Notes: a model not told the origin generated them from the letters alone. DNA of 15,807 nucleotides from Ilumatobacteraceae bacterium (GCA_007122945.1 SKSP01000141.1:1-15807), one strand, 5' to 3'. Shown: positions 1 to 7,310, counted from the stretch's first letter. Numbers and translations: made by a program.

Positions 1-1
1 C

Positions 2-61
2 GATCCCCTCGTCGAACCCCTCGCCGACCCCCTCGCCCAACCCCGCCGGTCGGGGAGCTGA
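2..61 (+). CDS. Possible C-terminal end of an upstream gene (partial)
   Basis: One plus-strand frame is open from the window edge to a TGA at 59-61, three bases before the sbtA GTG. It would encode about 19 residues with a repeated (D/E)PLA/V pattern, ending in PRRSGS. The tight spacing would fit an operon with sbtA. The stretch is too short to assign a family, and the CCCCTCG repeats could produce an open frame by chance, so this is a weak call. Confidence 0.3.
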   Translation, partial: DPLVEPLADPLAQPRRSGS

Positions 62-64
62 AGC

Positions 65-1054
65 GTGCTCGCCGTCGCGCTCGTCGGCTCGGTGGTGGTC
101 GACAACCTGCTCACGGCCCCCGTCATCGCCTTCCTGGTCGCCGGGGTGGCGACGCTGGCCCGCTTCGACATCCGGCTGCCCGAGGCGCTCTACCCGATCC
201 TGTCCAGCTACCTGCTCCTCGCGATCGGGGTCAAGGGTGGGCGGGCGCTCGGGCTGTCGGACCCGGCGGAGCTCTGGCAGCCGCTCGTCGCGGCCCTGGT
301 GCTCGGCGTCGTCACGCCGATCATCGCGTTCGTCCTGTACCGACGCGTCGGTCGCGCCGGCACGATCGACGCGGCCGCGCTCGCCGCCCACTACGGGTCG
401 GTCTCGGCCGTCACGTTCACGGTGGTGCTCGCCACCCTCGACGCGCGTGGCCAGAGCTACGAGGGGTACCTCTCGGGTTTGCTCGCCGTGTTGGAGGTCG
501 TCGGCATCGTGGTCGCCCTGGCGCTGGTCCGGACGGGACACGGTGGACACGGTGACGGCTCCGAGGCGCGCTGGAACGAGGCGCTCCTGGAGGTCGTGCG
601 GGGTCGTAGCATCACGCTGCTGCTCGCCGGGTTGGCGATCGGGCTGATCGTCGGGGACGAACGCCTGGAGGCCGTCGACCCCGTCTTCGTCGGGCTGTTC
701 TCCGGCGCCCTCACGCTGTTCCTCGTCGAGATGGGCGTGGTGGCGGCCGAGCGGCTCCGCGACGCCCGCGAGGCCGGTTGGCGGATCGCGCTCCTCGGCA
801 TCGTCGTCCCGCTCGTCAACGGCACGCTCGGCGCCGTCGCCGGGAGTCTCGCCGGGCTGTCCCCCGGCGGGACCGCCGTGCTCGCCACGCTCGCCGCCAG
901 CGCCTCCTACATCGCCGCACCGGCGGCCGTGCGCATCGCCCTCCCGACCGCCAGCCCCGGGCTGTACGTCACGGCGTCGCTCGGCATCACGTTCCCGTTC
1001 AACGTGATCGTCGGCATCCCGCTCTATCTGGTCATCGCCGAGGCCCTGACATGA
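65..1054 (+). CDS. sbtA: SbtA-type sodium-dependent bicarbonate transporter
   Basis: Integral membrane permease of the SbtA family (formerly DUF897), which imports bicarbonate with sodium. The 329 residues are almost entirely hydrophobic segments, about ten by eye. A polar loop rich in Gly, His and Asp near residues 155-175 separates two halves, as expected for the inverted-repeat fold. The N-terminal stretch with LPEALYPIL followed by LLLAIGVKGG matches the first SbtA repeat. The start is GTG at 65, preceded by GGGGAG at 52-57 with a 7-base spacer. A PII-like gene and a beta-carbonic anhydrase follow on the same strand, which strongly supports an inorganic-carbon role. Cyanobacterial SbtA is somewhat longer (about 370 residues), so the linker is shorter here. 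Family assignment is firm; transport of bicarbonate rather than another anion is inferred from the family and neighbours. Confidence 0.88.
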   Translation: MLAVALVGSVVVDNLLTAPVIAFLVAGVATLARFDIRLPEALYPILSSYLLLAIGVKGGRALGLSDPAELWQPLVAALVLGVVTPIIAFVLYRRVGRAGTIDAAALAAHYGSVSAVTFTVVLATLDARGQSYEGYLSGLLAVLEVVGIVVALALVRTGHGGHGDGSEARWNEALLEVVRGRSITLLLAGLAIGLIVGDERLEAVDPVFVGLFSGALTLFLVEMGVVAAERLRDAREAGWRIALLGIVVPLVNGTLGAVAGSLAGLSPGGTAVLATLAASASYIAAPAAVRIALPTASPGLYVTASLGITFPFNVIVGIPLYLVIAEALT

Positions 1055-1103
1055 TCGCGACCCTCCACGCTCGACCCCTGCACGCTCACCCGAGGACCGA
1101 CCC

Positions 1104-1403
1104 ATGACCACCGCGCAACGACAGCTGCTCACCGTGATCGCCGAGTCGCTGCTCGAGCAGCGGCTGATCGACGACGTCAAGCGCCTCGGGGCGAAGGGGT
1201 ACTCGGTCGGCCACGTCCGGGGTGAGGGTGCCACCGGGCGCGCCGCGCTCGATTTCGCGGGACCGAGCGTGCGGCTCGAGTCGGTGGTGACCGACGAGGT
1301 CGCCGAGCGCATCTTCGAGCTGCTGCGGACCGACTACTTCCCCCACTACGCGGTGGTCGCCTGGGTCGCGCCCGTCCGGGTGGCGCGCCCCGACCGCTTC
1401 TGA
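1104..1403 (+). CDS. sbtB: PII-like protein, SbtB-type regulator of SbtA
   Basis: Small 99-residue protein with the ferredoxin-like PII pattern: a first strand and helix (residues 6-28, with LLTVIAESLLEQRLIDDVKRLG), GxxVGHVRGEG as a T-loop-like region, and a final strand ending YAVVAWVAP. SbtB proteins bind adenine nucleotides and gate SbtA at the inner membrane face. The position directly downstream of sbtA (49-base gap) fits that role. GAGG at 1092-1095 lies 8 bases before the ATG. Cyanobacterial SbtB often carries a C-terminal Cys-containing redox loop. This protein has no cysteine and ends shortly after the last strand, so redox control of that type should be absent. Another PII-like nucleotide sensor is possible, but the neighbour makes SbtB the best call. 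Confidence 0.75.
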   Translation: MTTAQRQLLTVIAESLLEQRLIDDVKRLGAKGYSVGHVRGEGATGRAALDFAGPSVRLESVVTDEVAERIFELLRTDYFPHYAVVAWVAPVRVARPDRF

Positions 1404-1457
1404 CCGTGGTGCCGGGAAGTGAGCCGGCGGGCGCGACCGTGGCAGGCTGTCGCTTCC

Positions 1458-2012
1458 GTGGGAACCAGCGATCACCATCAGACGGACACCGACCCCGACT
1501 TCACACCGAGCGCGGACCAGCTCGTCGCCCGGAACCGTGAGTTCGCGGCCACCTTCGCCGACCACGACCTGCAGGTGCGCCCGCTCCGGCGGCTGGCCGT
1601 CGTGGCCTGCATGGACTCACGGATGGACACGTTCGCGTTGCTCGGCCTCGGTCACGGTGAGGCGCACATCATCCGCAACGCCGGTGGGGTGGTGACCGAC
1701 GACGTGATCCGGTCGCTGTGCCTGTCGCAGCGCGCCCTCGGCACCCGCGAGATCATCTTGGTGCACCACACCGACTGCGGTCTGCACCGCGTGAGCGAGG
1801 ACACCTTCAAAGCCGAGCTCGAGGCCGAGCTGGGCATCAAGCCGTGGTGGGCGCTCGAGTCGTTCGCCGACCCGTACGCCGACGTCCGCCAGTCGATCAA
1901 GCGCCTCCACCACACCCCGTTCGTGCAGCACAAGGACGACATCCGCGGCTTCGTCTACGACGTCCGCACCGGCCTCCTCCAAGAAGTCACCCTCGACACC
2001 AACGGAAACTGA
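1458..2012 (+). CDS. Beta-class carbonic anhydrase
   Basis: Cytoplasmic zinc enzyme interconverting CO2 and bicarbonate. Numbering from GTG 1458, the protein has 184 residues with the beta-class signatures ACMDSRMD (Cys51 zinc ligand, Asp53-Arg55 catalytic dyad) and HHTDCG (His104 and Cys107 zinc ligands), plus HIIRNAGGVVTDDVIRSL. It closely resembles the short actinobacterial type exemplified by M. tuberculosis Rv1284. An in-frame GTG at 1419 would add 13 residues (RRARPWQ type) unlike the family and lacks a properly spaced Shine-Dalgarno sequence. GTG 1458 sits behind a CAGGCT (1443-1448) that could be a -10 box, so a leaderless start is possible; the choice is not certain. With sbtA and sbtB it forms a bicarbonate uptake and interconversion set. 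Confidence 0.9.
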   Translation: MGTSDHHQTDTDPDFTPSADQLVARNREFAATFADHDLQVRPLRRLAVVACMDSRMDTFALLGLGHGEAHIIRNAGGVVTDDVIRSLCLSQRALGTREIILVHHTDCGLHRVSEDTFKAELEAELGIKPWWALESFADPYADVRQSIKRLHHTPFVQHKDDIRGFVYDVRTGLLQEVTLDTNGN

Positions 2013-2028
2013 CCCCGGGTCGAGGGTG
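1988..2028. terminator. Candidate bidirectional terminator hairpin
   Basis: Perfect 10-bp inverted repeat CACCCTCGAC (1988-1997) and GTCGAGGGTG (2019-2028) with a 21-base loop. The left arm lies inside the end of the carbonic anhydrase gene and its stop codon is in the loop. It sits between that gene and the convergent nitrilase gene. No U-tract follows on either side, so an intrinsic terminator is only a suggestion. Confidence 0.4.
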
Positions 2029-2064
2029 TCCTCGTTGACGAACTCGCCGCAGAAGAGCGCACGC

Positions 2065-2952
2065 TCACCCCTGCCGGACGCTCTCGGGCACGCCGAGGGT
2101 GTCGGCGAGCCGGGTCATCTCGCGGTGGATCAGCCCGAAGCTCGAGTCGCGCACGGTCGGCAGGCGGAACCGGGCGAGCCGGACGTCGGTGTAGTCGACA
2201 TCGGCGACCACGAGCTCGGGAGTCGACCCACCGACGGCGAGCACCTCACCGTGCGCATCGACGATCATCGAACCGCCCCAGAACCGGTGGCCACCCTCCC
2301 GACCGACCCGGTTGCACATCAGCATCGGCTGGCCGTACAGCATGGCGTAGAACCGGATCGCGGTGTCCCAGCCACACGGGTTCGAGAACCCGCCACCGAC
2401 CGCATCGGTCGCCGAGCTGGTGGGGACCACCATCAGGGTCGCACCGCTCATCGCCGCGAGGTGGACGAGGCCGGGGTTCCACGCATCGGCGCAGATCAGC
2501 GCGGCGTACCGCCACGGACCGGTCAGCAGCGCCGTCTCCACGAAGCGTCCGCTGGCGAAGTGCTTGCCTTCCTCGAGGGCGCCGTAGGACGGCAGGTTGA
2601 TCTTGCGGTGCAGGTGCTCGACCCGACCATCGCGCACGGCGATCGCCGAGTTGTAGAACTGGGCCCCGGGCCCCTCCTCCATGAAGCCGACCACGGCGGT
2701 GATCCCCGTGGCCGCCTCGGCGAGCGCCCGGACCTCCTCGCCGGTCCGGCGGCGCGCCAGGGCGTAGCCGTGCTCACCGATCCCGTAGCCGGTCAGCGAG
2801 AGCTCCGGGAACACGACCATGTCGCAACCCGCGTCGGCGGCCGCGGCGATGGCCTCGAGGTGGAGGTCGAGGTTGTGGGCGACGTCGCCGAGCCGCGTCT
2901 CGATCTGGGCGGCGGCGAGCCGCAAGCCGTCGCTGTCGGGTGCGTCAGCCAT
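2065..2952 (-). CDS. Nitrilase-superfamily carbon-nitrogen hydrolase (amidase)
   Basis: A 295-residue cytoplasmic hydrolase of the nitrilase superfamily, which cleaves C-N bonds of amides, carbamoyl amino acids or nitriles. The Glu-Lys-Cys triad is visible: Glu50 in VVFPELSLTGYG, Lys117 in LHRKINLPSYG, and Cys154 in LICADAWNP, with the late motif FWGGSMIVDAHGEVLA. The HRK(I/V) and cADAW context points to an amidase or NAD-synthetase-glutaminase-like branch rather than a true nitrilase. ATG at 2952 is preferred over an upstream in-frame GTG at 3006 because it overlaps the stop of the upstream M24 gene by 8 bases, indicating translational coupling. It is last in the oxygenase-M24-amidase operon and probably releases ammonia from an amide made or exposed by its neighbours. 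The substrate cannot be read from sequence. Confidence 0.85.
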   Translation of the reverse strand: MADAPDSDGLRLAAAQIETRLGDVAHNLDLHLEAIAAAADAGCDMVVFPELSLTGYGIGEHGYALARRRTGEEVRALAEAATGITAVVGFMEEGPGAQFYNSAIAVRDGRVEHLHRKINLPSYGALEEGKHFASGRFVETALLTGPWRYAALICADAWNPGLVHLAAMSGATLMVVPTSSATDAVGGGFSNPCGWDTAIRFYAMLYGQPMLMCNRVGREGGHRFWGGSMIVDAHGEVLAVGGSTPELVVADVDYTDVRLARFRLPTVRDSSFGLIHREMTRLADTLGVPESVRQG

Positions 2953-4183
2953 GCGTCCCGAGCAGGTCCTCGTCGAAGGGGTACCGGGAGATGCGCTCGG
3001 CACCACGTTCGGTGATCACGACCTCCTCTTCGAGCTTGACACCCTCGACACCGTCGACCTCGGCGATGTAGCTCTCGACCGAGACGGTGAGTCCGGGTTC
3101 GATCACGTCGTCGGTCGAGTAGCGGTCGAAGTCGCCCCAGTGGGCGACCAGCGGGGTCTCGCCGTGCATCCCGACGCCGTGGATGACCGACGGGTACCGG
3201 CGGTCGTAGAAGCGCTCGGGGATCTTCCAGGCCTTCTCGGCCACCTCGCGGTAGGTCATCCCGACCTGCAAGACGTCGATGTTGTGCTGGACCTGCTCGT
3301 GCGCCATCGCGTACAGCGACCGCTGCGCCCCGGTCGGTCGGCCGGGGCCACAGTGGAAGGTGCGCGAGAAGTCGCTGTAGTAGCCGTTGTTGCCGATGGT
3401 GTCGGTGTCGAGGGTGACCAGCTCACCCGGGCGCACCCGCCGCTCACCCGCCTCGTTGAACCAGGGCGCGGTGCGCGGCCCCGACGCGAGCAGACGGGTC
3501 TCGATGAACTCCCCGCCGTTCGCGATGACGGAGCCGTACAGCACGCCGAACAGCTCGTTCTCGGTCACGCCCGGGCGGATGCTCCGCTCGACGTCGGCCA
3601 CCGCGGCCTCGGTCGCGGCCATCGAGATGGCCAGGCAGGCCAGCTCGTCGGCGGTCTTCAGCCGGCGGGTGTGGAGCATGTCCTGCATGACGTCGTCCAC
3701 GGTCAGGCCTTCGGCCTCGAGCGCGAGCGCGTGGGTGTGACCGCAGCGGTCGAGACCGACGCGCCCGACGCCCCGCCCGTGCTGACGGACGAGATCGGCG
3801 ATCTCGGTCGCGAACGGCTTCGCCACCTCGGCGTCGCGGCTGTTGACCGACGACCACACGACCTTCGAGATCCGGCAGTGGTCGATCGTCTCCAACCACA
3901 TCGAGACGTGCTCGGAGCCCGGGTACTCGAACAGGATGACCGGGCCCTCCTGGGGCACGTAGACGTACCGGGTGGAGTTGCGGAGGAAGTACCCGAACAT
4001 GTTGCGCGACCCGGTCGCGTAGCGCTGGTTGTACGGATCGAAGAGCACCACCGCGGCCAGGTCGCGCTCGGCCATCATGGTGCGCACCTTCGCGAGTCGC
4101 TCACGGCGCATGCGGACCGCGTCGAAGCCGCCCGGCATCGAGTCCGTCAGACCGGTCAGGCCGCTCATGACCGCTCCCCTCAT
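2945..4183 (-). CDS. M24-fold metalloenzyme closely related to DddP (not a clear DMSP lyase)
   Basis: A 412-residue protein with the two-domain creatinase/prolidase (M24) fold: N-terminal domain about 25-170, pita-bread domain about 180-405. The metal centre reads Asp259, Asp261, Asp271 (LDTDTIG...YYSDFSRTF), His335 (VIHGVG), Glu370 (SVESY) and Glu385 (KLEEEV), with Tyr330 five residues before the His. These spacings equal those I recall for the DMSP lyase DddP (D295, D297, D307, Y366, H371, E406, E421), including the extra first Asp not usual in peptidases. The position of the proposed DddP base Asp377 is Gly341 here, so DMSP cleavage is doubtful. The ATG at 4183 overlaps the oxygenase stop (ATGA). 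A second in-frame ATG at 4168 lies in a tandem duplicate of the same start region. It could also be an ectoine-hydrolase-like enzyme; the substrate is unknown. Confidence 0.8.
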   Translation of the reverse strand: MRGAVMSGLTGLTDSMPGGFDAVRMRRERLAKVRTMMAERDLAAVVLFDPYNQRYATGSRNMFGYFLRNSTRYVYVPQEGPVILFEYPGSEHVSMWLETIDHCRISKVVWSSVNSRDAEVAKPFATEIADLVRQHGRGVGRVGLDRCGHTHALALEAEGLTVDDVMQDMLHTRRLKTADELACLAISMAATEAAVADVERSIRPGVTENELFGVLYGSVIANGGEFIETRLLASGPRTAPWFNEAGERRVRPGELVTLDTDTIGNNGYYSDFSRTFHCGPGRPTGAQRSLYAMAHEQVQHNIDVLQVGMTYREVAEKAWKIPERFYDRRYPSVIHGVGMHGETPLVAHWGDFDRYSTDDVIEPGLTVSVESYIAEVDGVEGVKLEEEVVITERGAERISRYPFDEDLLGTHG

Positions 4184-4194
4184 GACCGCTCCCC
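4165..4194 (-). repeat. Perfect 15-bp tandem duplication carrying SD and start codon
   Basis: On the plus strand TCATGACCGCTCCCC occurs twice without a gap (4165-4179, 4180-4194). Read on the minus strand, each copy is a Shine-Dalgarno GGGGAG, a short spacer and ATGA. The upstream copy also provides the oxygenase stop codon. The duplication is in frame (5 codons), so the M24 gene has two equivalent start sites, ATG 4183 and ATG 4168. Confidence 0.9.
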
Positions 4195-5100
4195 GCCCGT
4201 CGACGTGCCGACCGCTTCGAGGCTGTGCCCGTTCGCGTCCGCCCGCCGGTGCGCGTCGGACACCCGGCCGAACAGGCGCCTGGTCCGGTCGACGCCGGCG
4301 ATCTGGTCGGGTTCCCGGGAGTAGCCGAGGATGAGGACGTGGCGTTCCCGGTCCCCCTCGACCCGGGTGACGCGGTGCAGCGAGTCGCGACCGAGGAAGA
4401 TCTGCAGCGATCCCGGCTGGAGGTCGAGCTCGCGGATCGGCGAGCGGTCACCTGCGAGCACCGCCCCGATCGCGTCGGTGTTCTCCTCGTCGCGGCTGCG
4501 GATCCCGGGGCAGTACTCGAACACGCCTCCCGCCTCGGCCCGCTGCGTGAGCACGGTGACGACGAAGTCGTTGTTGTCGAAGTGCCACGGGTGTTGACAC
4601 CCCGGACGCACCACGTTGAACACGAGATGACCGAACGGGTCGCCGTACTCGTGCAGCACGTTGGCCCCCGTGCAGTCGGCCACGAACCGGCGCAGGGCGT
4701 CGTCGTGGTACAGCCGGCGCACGGTCAGGTCGCTCGACAGGCGATCGGCCGCGACGAAGCCGTTGGTGCGCTCCATGAAGATGCGCCGCGGGTGATCCGC
4801 CGACAGGGTCGGATCGTCGTCACTGCTGTAGCAGTTGGTGATCGTCTCGTTGAAGTGCGCGTCGCCGGCCACCTGACGTCCTTCGTCGGCCATCCGGGCC
4901 AGCGCGTCGGCTCGGACGAAGCCGTCCAGCACGACACAGCCGTCGTCGGCCAGCGACGTGCGGCAGCGTGCGACCAGTTCCCGGCGCGCCGCGTCGTCGC
5001 CCGCGATCGGATGGCGGTCGAGGTCGATCACCGCCCCCGTGTTCTCGGCGTCCGTCGTGGGTTCGGTCGTGGAATCCGTGGTGTCGGTGGTCCTCAGCAC
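4180..5100 (-). CDS. 2-oxoglutarate/Fe(II) oxygenase, amino-acid hydroxylase type (HalD/BesD/ArpA-like)
   Basis: A 306-residue non-heme iron oxygenase with the double-stranded beta-helix core in the second half. The family block FNVVRPGCQHPWHFDNND, then VTVLTQ and GGVFEYCPGIRS, resembles proteins that hydroxylate or chlorinate free amino acids. Iron ligands are His173, Asp175 (HFD) and His242 (SLHRVT), with Arg253 a likely 2OG carboxylate binder. Halogenases of this group have Gly or Ala in place of the Asp, so hydroxylation is expected. The first 25 residues are Thr/Asp-rich and probably disordered. GTG 5100 is supported by a TACGGT -10 box ending 7 bases upstream with TTCTCT 17 bases further, a leaderless layout. 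It is first in the operon with the M24 enzyme and amidase, and divergent from the LysR gene that probably controls it. The amino-acid substrate is unknown. Confidence 0.82.
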   Translation of the reverse strand: MLRTTDTTDSTTEPTTDAENTGAVIDLDRHPIAGDDAARRELVARCRTSLADDGCVVLDGFVRADALARMADEGRQVAGDAHFNETITNCYSSDDDPTLSADHPRRIFMERTNGFVAADRLSSDLTVRRLYHDDALRRFVADCTGANVLHEYGDPFGHLVFNVVRPGCQHPWHFDNNDFVVTVLTQRAEAGGVFEYCPGIRSRDEENTDAIGAVLAGDRSPIRELDLQPGSLQIFLGRDSLHRVTRVEGDRERHVLILGYSREPDQIAGVDRTRRLFGRVSDAHRRADANGHSLEAVGTSTGGERS

Positions 5101-5136
5101 ATGATCGACCGTACGAGTGGAACCTTCAGCAGAGAA
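5101..5136 (-). promoter_or_regulatory. Leaderless promoter of the oxygenase operon
   Basis: Minus-strand TTCTCT (5136-5131), 17-base spacer, TACGGT (5113-5108), then 7 bases to the GTG at 5100. No Shine-Dalgarno sequence is present. An inverted repeat CTTC-N6-GAAG (5124-5137) overlaps the -35 element and may be a regulator contact, although it does not match the LysR T-N11-A rule. Confidence 0.5.
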
Positions 5137-5147
5137 GCGAATTGATG

Positions 5148-5182
5148 TTGTACTTCGGATCGCATTTCGTTATAGGTGCGGG
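5148..5182 (+). promoter_or_regulatory. Leaderless promoter of the LysR gene
   Basis: TTGTAC (5148-5153), 17-base spacer, TATAGG (5171-5176), then exactly 6 bases to the ATG at 5183. Transcription would begin at or next to the start codon. The region is noticeably more AT-rich than its surroundings. The two -35 boxes of this divergent pair are 11 bases apart, so one bound regulator could affect both. Confidence 0.6.
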
Positions 5183-6091
5183 ATGGAGCTCAGCCAGTTG
5201 CGCAGCCTCGTCGCGGTCGCCGAGTTGAACGGCTTCTCCGCCGCCGCCCAGTCGCTGAACCTCACCCAGTCGGCGGTCAGCGCGCAGATCCGGCGCTTGG
5301 AGCACGGTCTGGGGGTGCGATTGTTCGACCGCACGAGTCGCTCGGTGACGCTCACCGATGCGGGTGGATCGTTGATGCCGTACGCCCGACGGATCCTCTA
5401 CCTCACCGAGCTCGCCGCCACGTCGGTGTCGCAGAGCCAGGCCCCGCCGGCGCTGCGCTTCGGGATCACGTCCGAGCAGGCGGCTCACCACCTGCCCGAG
5501 ATCCTGCGCCGCTTCACCGAGGACTTCGGCGAGGTGCCGCTGCAGATCGACTGCGCCGTGTCGACGGACCTGACCGAACGGCTCGCCAACGGGCTGCTCG
5601 ACGTGGCGCTCGCGATCCGCCACGAGACAGGTCGCAACGGAGGCGCACTGATGGGCGAGACGCTGGGGGTCGAGCCGCTCGTCTGGGTCGGGACCGCCGG
5701 GATCGATCTGCCTGCGGACCGACCGATCCCGCTCGCCTGCAACCCCGAGGGGTGCATCCACCGTGCGCACGCCATCGACGCCCTCACCCGGGCCGGGCGC
5801 CCGTGGACCGTGCGCTACACGAGCGACAGCCCGGCCGCCGCGAACGCCACGCTCGCGGCCGGTCTGGCGATCGGGGTCAAGGCCGACCACGCCGTGCCTC
5901 AGGGCTGCGTCGACATCGGTGACAGTGCCGGGCTGCCGACGCTCGCCACCGTCACCGTCGAGCTCCACCGCGCCCCGACCGCGGTGTCGCCCGCCGGATC
6001 GGCGTTCATCGACATCGTCCGGGAGGTCTATGCCCGGCAGGTCGAGCGCCGATCTCGGGACGGTCGGCTCAGCGGGCGACGCCCGACATGA
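5183..6091 (+). CDS. LysR-family transcriptional regulator
   Basis: A 302-residue DNA-binding regulator. Residues 1-60 form the winged helix-turn-helix: ELSQLRSLVAVAELNGF, SAAAQSLNLTQSAVSAQIRRLE, then LFDRTSRSVTLTDAG. The rest is the periplasmic-binding-protein-like effector domain (LRFGITSEQ to the end). The ATG at 5183 matches the usual LysR N-terminus and sits 6 bases behind a -10 box, so the open frame upstream to 5117 is not used. It is divergent from the oxygenase-M24-amidase operon and convergent with the PLP pair, so it probably responds to the pathway substrate or an intermediate and activates one or both operons. Its last 23 bases overlap the 3' end of the opposite-strand PLP gene. 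Effector unknown. Confidence 0.9.
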   Translation: MELSQLRSLVAVAELNGFSAAAQSLNLTQSAVSAQIRRLEHGLGVRLFDRTSRSVTLTDAGGSLMPYARRILYLTELAATSVSQSQAPPALRFGITSEQAAHHLPEILRRFTEDFGEVPLQIDCAVSTDLTERLANGLLDVALAIRHETGRNGGALMGETLGVEPLVWVGTAGIDLPADRPIPLACNPEGCIHRAHAIDALTRAGRPWTVRYTSDSPAAANATLAAGLAIGVKADHAVPQGCVDIGDSAGLPTLATVTVELHRAPTAVSPAGSAFIDIVREVYARQVERRSRDGRLSGRRPT

Positions 6092-7310
6092 CGACGGCGA
6101 CGCGCTCGTCGTCGGGAACGTGGTCGCGCGCCGCGAGCAGACCGGCGAGACCGGCGGCACCGGTGTGGCTGGCGCGGAACCCGCCCCGCTGGGCGAGATC
6201 GCGGGCCGCGAGCACGTGCGCCTCCGTCGCCACGATCGGACCACCGCCCGAGCGCCGCATCGCCGTGATCACGCCCAGACCGTCGTAGGTCTCGTCGTCG
6301 AGGATGCCGTCGGCGGCCGAGTGCGGATCGGGCCACGGGATCATCAACTCGTGCCACCGTGCCGCGATCTCGTGGTCGGACAGCTCGTGGTCGCGCTCGT
6401 CCACGGCGAGGCGCCACGCCCGGGCGAGCGGCGCGCAGCCCTCGGCCTGCACGGCGTGCAGCCGGACGCTCGGGCCGAGTGCATCGCCCACGCACGTCGC
6501 GAACGCTCCCCCACCGACCTGTACGAACACGGCGTCGAGCGGGGTCCCGCCGGCCGCAGCCGCATCGGCCATCTCCCAGCCCAGCGTGCGTCCACCGTCG
6601 AGGCACAGCGCGTTCTCGGGGCCCTGCACGCTGAACGGGACGGCCCCCGCGGCCACCGCGTCGCGGAACCGGTGAACGGCGGGATCGCCCGGCGGGTCAT
6701 CGGGCCGTCTCGGGCACCGATGGGTCCGGGCCGCGAGCTCGTCGAGGCGCACGCCGAACGCGTCGTCCATCCACTCGGGCACGTACACGTCGATCGGCCA
6801 GCCGACCCGAGCGGCGAGAGTCGCCGCGGCGAGCGCGGCGTTGCCGCACGACGCGATCGCGAGCGGCGGACGTGTCGGGAGCAGGCCGAGCCGTTCCGCC
6901 GCGAGCAGGTGGAGCAGGATCGACGTCAGGTGCCGGAACTTGTGCGAGCCGCCGACGTTGCCGGTCTCGTCCTTCACCCACACGTCGAACCCGAGCTCGT
7001 CGCTGACGACTTCGGAACGGCAGAACGGAGTGACGACGGCATCGCCGACGACCGATCGGGTGAGCGACACGCAGTCGTCGTCGGTGAGCCGGTTCGCCGT
7101 CGCGAACGCCCACCACGCCAGCCGCGGCCCGTACCGGACGAACGGGTTCGGGTCGTCGAGCGGCCGCGGAGGCGGACGGTCGTCGACGAATCGCAGCACG
7201 TGGCGCCGATCCGTCGCCGTCGACCGCGGACACCGCCACGGGAACGGCTCGCTCAGCGGCACGGTCGTGCCGCAGACGACGCAGCGCCATCCGACGCCGA
7301 CGTCGGTCAT
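6069..7310 (-). CDS. Fold-type II PLP enzyme, threonine synthase/dehydratase-like
   Basis: A 413-residue tryptophan-synthase-beta-family enzyme. The N-terminus has a zinc-ribbon-like CxxC (Cys10, Cys13) and WRCPRS (Cys27), as in the head of bacterial threonine synthases, but a fourth cysteine is not evident. KDETGNVGGSHKFRH carries the PLP lysine (Lys124), SCGNAALA (about 154-161) is the phosphate-binding loop, and VGGGA follows in the large domain. GSHK rather than the SFKDR of threonine synthase makes beta-elimination, or replacement of another hydroxy- or diamino-acid, as likely as threonine synthesis. The ATG at 7310 overlaps the stop of the upstream PLP gene (ATGA), so the two are coupled and may act in sequence or as a complex. 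A role in the cluster's amino-acid degradation is inferred. Confidence 0.78.
   Translation of the reverse strand: MTDVGVGWRCVVCGTTVPLSEPFPWRCPRSTATDRRHVLRFVDDRPPPRPLDDPNPFVRYGPRLAWWAFATANRLTDDDCVSLTRSVVGDAVVTPFCRSEVVSDELGFDVWVKDETGNVGGSHKFRHLTSILLHLLAAERLGLLPTRPPLAIASCGNAALAAATLAARVGWPIDVYVPEWMDDAFGVRLDELAARTHRCPRRPDDPPGDPAVHRFRDAVAAGAVPFSVQGPENALCLDGGRTLGWEMADAAAAGGTPLDAVFVQVGGGAFATCVGDALGPSVRLHAVQAEGCAPLARAWRLAVDERDHELSDHEIAARWHELMIPWPDPHSAADGILDDETYDGLGVITAMRRSGGGPIVATEAHVLAARDLAQRGGFRASHTGAAGLAGLLAARDHVPDDERVAVVMSGVAR

Noticed and set aside
2945..4183. DMSP lyase (dddP) as a firm gene name
   Set aside because: The position of the proposed catalytic Asp is Gly, and the neighbours are not DMSP genes, so only a DddP-like call is made.
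2026..4324. Long plus-strand open frames opposite the amidase and M24 genes
   Set aside because: Composition is that of reverse-complement shadows (many Val, Asp, Gly, Arg, His), and the minus strand carries complete catalytic motifs.
4180..5100. Amino-acid halogenase reading of the 2OG oxygenase
   Set aside because: The iron motif is HFD with Asp175 present. Halogenases of this group need Gly or Ala there to leave room for chloride.
5158..5176. LysR box (T-N11-A) upstream of the LysR gene
   Set aside because: T5160 and A5172 have the right spacing, but the flanks are not palindromic, so a specific operator cannot be claimed.
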